DNA from: Alkalibacterium sp046484155
GTDB taxonomy: Bacteria; Bacillota; Bacilli; Lactobacillales; Carnobacteriaceae_A
Assembly (NCBI RefSeq): GCF_046484155.1
Contig: NZ_JAWOBT010000031.1
Location: forward strand, 1 to 17,282
Length of the DNA stretch: 17,282 nt
Direction: 5' to 3'
Below the pieces are notes generated by a model, which saw only the letters and a list, made by a program, of their open reading frames with translations, had not been told where the DNA came from and did no database searches. Below are positions 12,479 to 17,282 of this stretch, piece after piece (the stretch's first letter is position 1; each line of letters opens with the position of its first letter). The position numbers were made by a program, and so were the translations under genes.

Positions 12479-12686
12479 CACCAATGTTGATCGAAATGAT
12501 CGTATTTAAAGAAAGCTTTCAATACTGGTCATAATCAGCTCCATTTCACTAAAAGAGACGGAAGGATTAGAAATAAACGACTAAACCCCCGTTTGATTCT
12601 CAAGGGTTCCAGCTTTCAGCAAAGCAAAGATACCCCCTTAGCGACCAAACTGATAGAGGTCTCTGAAAACTCTATTCAAACTACAC
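12479..12686. other. Gene-free stretch upstream of the 161-residue protein gene
   Basis: No coding frame with a start signal is visible. Structure is present near the end: AGAGAC (12554-12559) can pair with GTCTCT (12659-12664), while ATAGAG (12653-12658) can pair with CTCTAT (12670-12675), and the two pairings exclude each other. The second ends 12 bp upstream of the -35 at 12687, so as DNA it could be a regulator site. A small GCTTT/AAAGC hairpin lies at 12612-12625. Confidence 0.3.
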
Positions 12687-12716
12687 TTGAAAATAGATTA
12701 TTCAATCAGGTATAAT
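12687..12716 (+). promoter_or_regulatory. Promoter of the 161-residue protein gene
   Basis: TTGAAA (12687-12692) and TATAAT (12711-12716) are separated by 18 bp. The -10 is perfect. Transcription should start near 12723, leaving a leader of about 90 nt. Confidence 0.7.
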
Positions 12717-12724
12717 ATGGGTGC

Positions 12725-12772
12725 AACACTTTTTCGGATTTGAAATAAAGCTTTATTTATTCAGTGTTTTTT
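12725..12772 (+). promoter_or_regulatory. Leader hairpin with U-tract (possible attenuator)
   Basis: Directly after the predicted transcription start, AACACT (12725-12730) pairs with AGTGTT (12763-12768), followed by TTTTTT ending at 12772. Within the loop is a perfect 16-bp palindrome, AAATAAAGCTTTATTT (12742-12757). The arrangement reads as an intrinsic terminator between promoter and gene, 28 bp before the ribosome binding site. The outer stem is only 6 bp, so strength is uncertain. The palindrome could instead be a protein site. Confidence 0.5.
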
Positions 12773-12814
12773 GTTAAACTATTCACATATAAAAAAATTA
12801 GGAGTGATCAGATC

Positions 12815-13300
12815 ATGAAAAAAGTAATGTCTGCTTTACGCTTTTTATTCAAAAATGGTGAGACCATGACAGTGAAACGCGACCAAATCGGTGACTTATG
12901 GATCAAACAAATAACAACCAGCTTTGGTCGAATTGGAACCAGCGATTTTCAGGAAATTCGCCCATGTGAATCTTTGAAAATCGAAATTTACAAAGAAGCC
13001 GACCATGTCAATTCCAACGATATCAATAAAGGCGGATTAGAAGCGGGGATGTTTGCCCGTATCAAAAAATTCCAGGATATTGAAAAAATGGATATTTTAT
13101 ATCGCGATGATAAGAGTGGCGAAAAACTTATGGATGTAGAGAAAGATACGATCTATTTCCCATACAAAGCGCTTGATAATGAGGGGCAGGACAATGCCTA
13201 TCAAACTTCGGCACTTATGGACGAGACCCTTTATATTGTGATCGATCCTACGCAAACGGTTCAAGACGTTTATCCTCAACTGCCCTCCAATCAAGCTTAA
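12815..13300 (+). CDS. Uncharacterised 161-residue protein
   Basis: I do not recognise this protein. It is soluble in appearance, with no signal peptide or transmembrane segment. It starts with a basic segment (MKKVMSALRFLFKNG), followed by VKRDQIGDLWIKQITTSFGRIG, then a mixed alpha/beta-looking middle (SLKIEIYKEAD, GGLEAGMFARIKKF, MDILYRDD) and a C-terminal part with LYIVIDPTQTV and a proline-rich end. There is one cysteine and no evident metal or nucleotide motif. The ATG at 12815 is preferred over one 17 codons upstream because AGGAG lies 10 bases before it and the upstream one falls inside the leader hairpin. It has its own promoter, a leader hairpin and a strong terminator, so it is a separately regulated single gene. 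Confidence 0.75.
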   Translation: MKKVMSALRFLFKNGETMTVKRDQIGDLWIKQITTSFGRIGTSDFQEIRPCESLKIEIYKEADHVNSNDINKGGLEAGMFARIKKFQDIEKMDILYRDDKSGEKLMDVEKDTIYFPYKALDNEGQDNAYQTSALMDETLYIVIDPTQTVQDVYPQLPSNQA

Positions 13301-13315
13301 TATGATCTCTTACTT

Positions 13316-13354
13316 CAGTCCGGTGGGTAACCCCCATCTGACTGTTTTTTTTTT
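13316..13354 (+). terminator. Intrinsic terminator of the 161-residue protein gene
   Basis: CAGTC (13316-13320) pairs with GACTG (13340-13344), and GGTGGG pairs inside with CCC..ATC (one G-U). It is followed by ten T (13345-13354). Confidence 0.88.
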
Positions 13355-13363
13355 GCATTAAAA

Positions 13364-13392
13364 TTGTGTTTCATTTCTCCAATCGGTACAAT
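13364..13392 (+). promoter_or_regulatory. Promoter of the OYE-gtrA-pncA operon
   Basis: TTGTGT (13364-13369) and TACAAT (13387-13392) are separated by 17 bp, placed 28 bp before the start codon and after the preceding terminator. Confidence 0.65.
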
Positions 13393-13420
13393 AAGAAGGA
13401 AAGACTGAAGGAGGATAACG

Positions 13421-14530
13421 ATGAATAACCAAAAATATGCACAGCCATTTTCATTTGCTAATGGCTTAACTTTAAAGAACCGCTTTTTAATGGCGCCGAT
13501 GACAACCAAAATGAGTTTTTATGATGGGGTCATTACACAAGATGAAAAGCGTTATTATCATATGAGAAGTAAAGAGGTTGGAGCGGTCATAACTGCCGCA
13601 GCCAATGTTTCCGAGAACGGCAAAGGGTGGGATGGCGAACTAGGTGTTTACGATGACAAGCATTTAGCCGGTTTGAGTGACCTTGCTTCTTCGATCAAAG
13701 TGAATGGGACGAAAGCTATCCTGCAACTTTATCACGGAGGTCGCATGACACATGCCGCTGTTTTGAAAGGCGTTCAGCCTGTCGCCCCGAGTTCGGTGAG
13801 AGCATTAAGAGCTGATTCTGAAATACCTAGAGAATTGAAGGAAGAGGAAATCCTTCAAATCATCGAGGACTTCAAAGCAGCCACGGTCCGCGCGATCAAA
13901 GCCGGATTTGATGGTGTCGAGCTTCACGGAGCGAATACGTACCTTATTCAACAGTTTTTCTCGCCTCATTCCAATCGTCGGACAGACCAGTGGGGAGGGA
14001 GTATGGAAAATCGCTTTACCTTTATTGACAAACTGGTAGATGCCGTGACGCATGCTGCCAAGAAAGAAGCCAGCGAACCGTTTATTGTCGGTTATCGTTT
14101 TTCTCCGGAAGAAATCGAAATACCGGGGATCCGTTTCAACGAGACCCTCTTTTTGATCGAAAAGTTATGTGATAAACCTTTGGACTATCTGCATGTATCA
14201 TTAAGAAAATCCGATCAAGTCTCACAACATGAAGCGTATCAGGATAAACCGATGATCACTTATCTGCGTGAGCACATAAATGGCCGTATCCCGTTTATAG
14301 CTGTGGGAGACGTCAGAACCGGAGAAGATGCCGAAACCGTGTTGCAAGACAGTGAACTGGTTGCTTTAGGTCGTGTCTTGTTAGCCGATCCTAACTGGGT
14401 CTCAAAAGTCTATGCCGGTAAAGAAGACCTGATCAGATATGACGTGGCAGAAGAGGACCGGGACCTGTTAGGCTTAACGAACGGTGTCTGGGGATTTATG
14501 CAAGGTATGATGCCGGACCGTTTAAAATAA
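13421..14530 (+). CDS. NADH:flavin oxidoreductase, old yellow enzyme family
   Basis: A 369-residue single-domain FMN enzyme that uses NAD(P)H to reduce activated C=C bonds (enals, enones, quinones) or nitro groups. The TIM barrel motifs are LKNRFLMAPMTT (18-29), LQLYHGGR (101-108, Gln102 near FMN), DGVELHGAN (164-172) with His169 and Asn172 as the substrate-binding pair, FFSPHSNRRTDQWGGSMENR (179-198), VGDVRT and ALGRVLLADPNW for the FMN phosphate. It lacks the C-terminal 4Fe-4S and NAD domains of 2,4-dienoyl-CoA reductase. AGGAGG lies 6 bases before the ATG. It is the first gene of a likely three-gene operon with gtrA-like and pncA genes: the 41-bp gap that follows contains only a tiny AAGGAT/ATCCTT repeat and no terminator. 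The natural substrate is not known. Confidence 0.93.
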   Translation: MNNQKYAQPFSFANGLTLKNRFLMAPMTTKMSFYDGVITQDEKRYYHMRSKEVGAVITAAANVSENGKGWDGELGVYDDKHLAGLSDLASSIKVNGTKAILQLYHGGRMTHAAVLKGVQPVAPSSVRALRADSEIPRELKEEEILQIIEDFKAATVRAIKAGFDGVELHGANTYLIQQFFSPHSNRRTDQWGGSMENRFTFIDKLVDAVTHAAKKEASEPFIVGYRFSPEEIEIPGIRFNETLFLIEKLCDKPLDYLHVSLRKSDQVSQHEAYQDKPMITYLREHINGRIPFIAVGDVRTGEDAETVLQDSELVALGRVLLADPNWVSKVYAGKEDLIRYDVAEEDRDLLGLTNGVWGFMQGMMPDRLK

Positions 14531-14571
14531 GGATAAATCCTTGAAACAGACCTTAAGAATGGGATGAAATA

Positions 14572-14979
14572 TTGAGAAAAATGTATTATAAGTTTGAGGA
14601 GTTCATTGATTACTTCCTTTTTGGTCTGGTCACAGCGTCGATTAGTATTCTGGCTTTTTACGTGCTGAACGAGATGATTGGCTGGCATTATCTGATAGCT
14701 AACGTAGTGGCTGTAACTGTATCTATCCTGTTCTCTTATACTGTGAATAAACGGTATGTATTTAAAACGCACACGAAAACACGAAAAGCCTTTATAAGAG
14801 AATTTGTCTTGTTTGTTTTATTCCGTTCAACCGGGGCAGCGCTGGATATGTTTGGTTTATTTGTTATGGTCAGGTTTTTCAGTGCGAATCCTACCTTGGC
14901 AAAGATAGGTGTCGGAACGGTAATTGCTTCTACCAACTATTTTGTCAGTCGAAGACTCATCTTTAAAAATCATAAATAA
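14572..14979 (+). CDS. GtrA-like small membrane protein
   Basis: A 135-residue integral membrane protein with four hydrophobic segments (about 14-31, 37-57, 77-100, 105-125 by eye). It carries the GtrA-family features YFLFGLVTASIS in the first helix, NVVAVTVSILFSYTVNKRYVF (about 44-64) and the C-terminal NYFVSRRLIFK. GtrA proteins are thought to help move lipid-linked sugars in cell-surface glycosylation; many members are uncharacterised. The start is uncertain: the TTG at 14572 has GGGATG 5 bases upstream, whereas an ATG at 14581 lacks a close ribosome binding site. It lies between the OYE gene (41 bp) and pncA (18 bp) on the same strand, so it is probably co-transcribed, although no functional link to redox enzymes is obvious. 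Confidence 0.85.
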   Translation: MRKMYYKFEEFIDYFLFGLVTASISILAFYVLNEMIGWHYLIANVVAVTVSILFSYTVNKRYVFKTHTKTRKAFIREFVLFVLFRSTGAALDMFGLFVMVRFFSANPTLAKIGVGTVIASTNYFVSRRLIFKNHK

Positions 14980-14997
14980 AGGGAGAGGAAGACGATA

Positions 14998-15546
14998 ATG
15001 AAAAAAGCATTGATCAACATTGATTATACCAATGATTTTGTGGCAGAGGACGGTGCCTTAACGTGTGGAGAGCCGGGACAAGCTGTTCACGACAAAGTGC
15101 TGTCTTTAACGAAAGAATTTTATGAAGCCGGAGAATTTGTGGCGTTTACGATCGATAAACATACTGAAAACGATCCGTATCATCCGGAAACTGATTTGTT
15201 TCCCCCTCATAACATTGAAGGAACAGATGGCCGGTTACTTTACGGTGATTTAGAAGCTTACTATCAGGAAATCAAAGGGGCCAAGACGGTCTACTATACA
15301 GACAAGACCAGATACAGTGCATTTAATGGCACAGACCTGGAAACCAAATTAAGAGAACGGGACATCACAGAAGTTCATCTCGTCGGCGTTTGCACAGACA
15401 TTTGTGTGTTGCATACGGCAGTGGATGCTTATAATAAAGGCTTTTCCATTGTTGTCTATAAAGACGCAACGGCGAGTTTCAATCAAGTGGGTCATGACTG
15501 GGCGTTAGGGCATTTCAAAGATACCCTGGGTGCGAGCGTCGTTTGA
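14998..15546 (+). CDS. pncA: Nicotinamidase (isochorismatase-like cysteine hydrolase)
   Basis: A 182-residue cytoplasmic enzyme predicted to hydrolyse nicotinamide to nicotinate and ammonia for NAD salvage. The triad is complete at Asp9 (INIDYTNDF), Lys103 (YTDKTRYSAF) and Cys136 (GVCTDICVLHTAVDAY). The metal ligands are Asp53, His55 and His71 (TIDKHTENDPYHPE, PPHN). These positions equal those I recall for the pneumococcal PncA, and the long shared phrases (LFPPHN, YSAF.GTDL, CVLHTA.DAYN, ALGHFK.TLGA) make this more specific than a generic isochorismatase. GGGAGAGGA lies about 9 bases before the ATG, and the gene follows the GtrA-like gene by 18 bp, so it is the last gene of that operon. A strong terminator follows. 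No pncB or other salvage gene is in the window. Confidence 0.93.
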   Translation: MKKALINIDYTNDFVAEDGALTCGEPGQAVHDKVLSLTKEFYEAGEFVAFTIDKHTENDPYHPETDLFPPHNIEGTDGRLLYGDLEAYYQEIKGAKTVYYTDKTRYSAFNGTDLETKLRERDITEVHLVGVCTDICVLHTAVDAYNKGFSIVVYKDATASFNQVGHDWALGHFKDTLGASVV

Positions 15547-15561
15547 TTATAAATGAATAAG

Positions 15562-15608
15562 AAAAAACTCTCCCAGGATCCTTTTTAGGATGCTGGGAGA
15601 GTTTTTTT
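15562..15608. terminator. Strong bidirectional terminator after pncA
   Basis: AAAAAACTCTCCCAG (15562-15576) pairs with CTGGGAGAGTTTTTT (from 15593), extended inward by ATCC/GGAT after one mismatch. T-tracts are present in both directions, so it can serve pncA and the opposing gene at 15674. Confidence 0.92.
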
Positions 15609-15673
15609 CTTTAACTGAATTGTATATAAATATTCAGATCAAAAGGTTCATCATATTCAACGATGCGTTGTGT

Positions 15674-16132
15674 CTATCTATCATAATGTTTAGAAGGTCC
15701 ACCCTTGATGTAGGCAAATGCCATAAAAATAGTGGTCTGTAAATAATCTTTCACATCTTTACTGAATGTTTCTGGTAATCGACCTAAATTGGTATTTTCT
15801 ATATAAAGCTCGAATTCCCCATCAGAAGTAGGGACCAAATTTATATTTTTGGTTTGGAAACTTTCATACTCATATATTTTTCCGTCAACTTCCATAATAT
15901 CTTTGTCTTGTTTACCAGCATAATATCGGTTGGTTATATCTTTTTTTATGATACACTTTGTGATCGTATCAATGGTTTCTTGATTCGGGGATATTTCTTG
16001 AGCTTGAAAAAAGTGTTTGTATTGAATAGATATCGCCCGGGTTAATTTCTTTTTTGCTTTCGTCTTTAAATATTTATTTGAGTTGCCTGCATGCTCTTTT
16101 ATAAAAAATTTGAGTTTCACATAAAAGCTCAA
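15674..16132 (-). CDS. Uncharacterised 152-residue protein with a TTG start
   Basis: I do not recognise this family. From the TTG at 16132 the protein begins LSFYVKLKFFIKEHAGNSN (initiator Met), followed by a very basic segment KYLKTKAKKKLTRAISIQYKHFF, a helical middle (SPNQETIDTITKCIIKK), then a beta-rich half (YYAGKQDKDIMEVDGKIYEYESF, GEFELYIENTNLGRLPE) and a final AFAYIKGGP. There is no signal peptide or clear membrane helix. The TTG is preferred because AAAGGAGG lies 7 bases upstream; the frame is open 16 codons further to an ATG with no ribosome binding site. Base composition looks more AT-rich than the flanking genes, which may indicate separate ancestry. It stands alone, with the pncA terminator downstream. 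Confidence 0.7.
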   Translation of the reverse strand: MSFYVKLKFFIKEHAGNSNKYLKTKAKKKLTRAISIQYKHFFQAQEISPNQETIDTITKCIIKKDITNRYYAGKQDKDIMEVDGKIYEYESFQTKNINLVPTSDGEFELYIENTNLGRLPETFSKDVKDYLQTTIFMAFAYIKGGPSKHYDR

Positions 16133-16442
16133 GTAACATCCTCCTTTCAAAACTAATAACCCTACCATATAGAGTAGCAAGTGGTGCGTCGTATAAACAT
16201 AATATCGTAAAAATTAATGGTGTTCAAATATTCGGTCTTAAATCTACCATTAGTTTTAATTGAGTTGTCAATACCAATAACCTGATCCTGAGTTAGTCTT
16301 CAGCCCTTATTTAAGAAAGGGTGAATAGAAAAAGATAAACATTTACTTCCTCCAGATTTGGATCAGTTTCACCTGATGCAGCTTGTGACATCCCAGTTGC
16401 TCTATACAACGAAATATCGGCGAAGACCTTGATAGGAATGGG

Positions 16443-16477
16443 AGAGTGACCCGCCGTGAGATAGGGCAACTCTTTTT
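16443..16477 (+). terminator. Terminator-like hairpin without an upstream gene
   Basis: AGAGT (16443-16447) pairs with ACTCT (16469-16473), and CCC (16450-16452) with GGG (16464-16466) inside, followed by T16473-T16477. The nearest plus-strand gene upstream ends at 15546 behind its own terminator, so it may end an unannotated transcript. Confidence 0.45.
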
Positions 16478-16542
16478 ATATGATGTTATAGTTTTCGTGA
16501 ATTTTGAAGGGTTACTGGGTGCGGCTGTCTCTTTGATTGTAT

Positions 16543-16555
16543 ATACTATAAGTAT
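16543..16555. promoter_or_regulatory. Inverted repeat upstream of the ABC transporter
   Basis: ATACT-ATA-AGTAT is a perfect 13-bp palindrome 25 bp before the ATPase start and overlaps TATACT (16542-16547), a -10 candidate without a good -35. Related arms (ATACT-N5-AGTAT) overlap the -10 of the aldo/keto reductase gene at 4606-4620. Confidence 0.4.
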
Positions 16556-16580
16556 GAAAAAGGAGAGAAGGGAGCCACAT

Positions 16581-17282
16581 ATGTTAGAGACCAGAGAATT
16601 AACAAAAAAATTCAAAGAACATGTTGCTGTCAAAAATGTCAGTCTCGATTTAAATGAAGGTGAATCGGTCGGTTTGCTGGGCCCAAACGGGGCGGGCAAG
16701 TCGACGACCATTTCAATGATGTCAACGCTGCTGCCGCCAACTTCTGGGGAGGTTCATTTTAAGGGCAAGGATGCATTGAAAAACCCCCAGGAGTTACGCC
16801 AGGTCTTAGGCGTTGTCCCGCAGGAAATCGCCTTGTATGAAGAATTGTCTGCTTATGAAAACATGAAGTTTTTCGGACGGATCTACGGTTTGAAGGGTGA
16901 AAAGTTAGAACAGCGCATCGAAGAAGTTCTGGAGTTGATCGGACTGACGGAAAGAAGTAAAGACCGGGTCGAGACCTATTCGGGAGGAATGAAGCGGCGT
17001 ATCAACATCGGGGTAACCCTTTTACACGAACCGGAAGTGTTGATCATGGATGAGCCGACGGTAGGGATCGATCCGCAGTCGCGCAATTACATTTTAGACA
17101 TGATAAGAAAACTGAACAGAGAAAAAAACATGACGATCCTCTACACCAGCCATTACATGGAAGAGGTGGAAAAGCTCTGTGACCGTGTCTACATCATGGA
17201 TCACGGTGAAATCATCGCTTCCGGTACAAACCAGGAACTTAAAGATATCTTGAGCAGTGAGGAGACGATCCGCATCGATGTG
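16581..17282 (+). CDS. ABC-2-type exporter ATPase subunit, 3' end outside the window
   Basis: The visible 234 residues contain a complete nucleotide-binding domain. Walker A is GPNGAGKST (34-42), the Q-loop Gln81 lies in VVPQEIALYEELS, the signature is YSGGM (133-137) followed by KRRINIGVTLLHEP, Walker B is LIMDEP (154-159) with the D-loop VGIDPQSR, and the switch is His191 in YTSHYMEEVE. This arrangement is typical of the DrrA/LnrL group of drug, antibiotic and lipid exporters that work with separate ABC-2 permeases, which should lie just right of the window. GGGAG lies 6 bases before the ATG. An AGTAT/ATACT palindrome in the promoter region suggests control by a local repressor that is not visible here. 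The frame runs open to the last base; the substrate is unknown. Confidence 0.93.
   Translation, partial: MLETRELTKKFKEHVAVKNVSLDLNEGESVGLLGPNGAGKSTTISMMSTLLPPTSGEVHFKGKDALKNPQELRQVLGVVPQEIALYEELSAYENMKFFGRIYGLKGEKLEQRIEEVLELIGLTERSKDRVETYSGGMKRRINIGVTLLHEPEVLIMDEPTVGIDPQSRNYILDMIRKLNREKNMTILYTSHYMEEVEKLCDRVYIMDHGEIIASGTNQELKDILSSEETIRIDV

Larger units (their letters stand above)
16133..16580. other. Gene-free stretch upstream of the ABC transporter
   Basis: No gene with a start signal is visible. It contains an inverted repeat TAATGGT (16215-16221) / ACCATTA (16246-16252), a CCCTT/AAGGG hairpin near 16301-16320, and a terminator-like hairpin at 16443-16477. Read on the minus strand, about 47 codons between 16474 and 16317 spell a protein-like segment (AGHSPIPIKVFADI, RATGMSQAASGETDPN) without a start codon signal, which may be coincidence or a gene remnant. 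Confidence 0.35.

Noticed and set aside
12541..12675. T-box leader or other known riboswitch
   Set aside because: The T-box core AGGGTGGTACCGCG is absent, and the structure lies upstream of the predicted transcription start.
16270..16320. TPP riboswitch-like string (ACCTGATCCTGAG)
   Set aside because: Only one short match to the conserved core. The partner helices and the GGGGTGCC element are missing, and no thiamine gene follows.
16343..16711. Minus-strand open frame of 122 codons
   Set aside because: It is antisense to the ABC ATPase, covering its start and Walker A region, has no ribosome binding site, and its composition is that of a shadow frame.

Overview
The window looks like chromosomal DNA of a low-GC Gram-positive bacterium, most likely of the order Lactobacillales. 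This is inferred from strong AGGAGG-type ribosome binding sites, occasional TTG starts, many U-tract hairpin terminators, and a nicotinamidase that keeps every residue I remember from the streptococcal PncA. I see no rRNA, tRNA, insertion sequence, phage gene or CRISPR array. Species cannot be named from the sequence alone.

Layout. 1-357 is the 3' end of a pRiA4b ORF-3-like gene. 682-2250 is a divergent pair: a GntR/UTRA repressor (minus) and nanE, N-acetylmannosamine-6-phosphate 2-epimerase (plus). 2251-2951 is a 700-bp gene-free, convergent region. It holds a very strong terminator and a regular array of diverged 52-bp units, each with a TGAGTGGTCACTA-like box and an inverted box, ending inside an intrinsic terminator. 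2952-8546 is a minus-strand block: FAD/NAD reductase-like protein, aldo/keto reductase, DUF4153 membrane protein, HSL-type alpha/beta hydrolase with an altered oxyanion motif, and a YhdF/GSP39-type short-chain dehydrogenase. 8732-12392 (plus) carries a CHASE-GGDEF diguanylate cyclase, an MFS transporter of the OFA/monocarboxylate type and a classical SDR. 12815-15546 (plus) carries an unknown 161-residue protein behind a hairpin leader, then an apparent operon of an old yellow enzyme homologue, a GtrA-like membrane protein and nicotinamidase pncA. 15674-16132 (minus) is an unknown 152-residue protein with a TTG start. 16581 to the end is the ATPase of an ABC-2-type exporter, cut by the window edge.

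How the genes work together. There is no single pathway. The common thread is small NAD(P)H-dependent oxidoreductases (flavin reductase-like, AKR, two SDRs, OYE) plus one NAD-salvage enzyme, mostly in one- or two-gene transcription units separated by their own terminators. This fits a chromosomal accessory/housekeeping stretch for carbonyl and enal detoxification and redox balance, with sugar amino acid use (nanE) and one cyclic-di-GMP sensor added.

The most unusual item is not a gene. It is the 52-bp periodic array at 2514-2889. Eight box starts fall at 2514, 2566, 2618, 2670, 2722, 2774, 2826 and 2877, about five helical turns apart, while the sequence between boxes has diverged almost completely.
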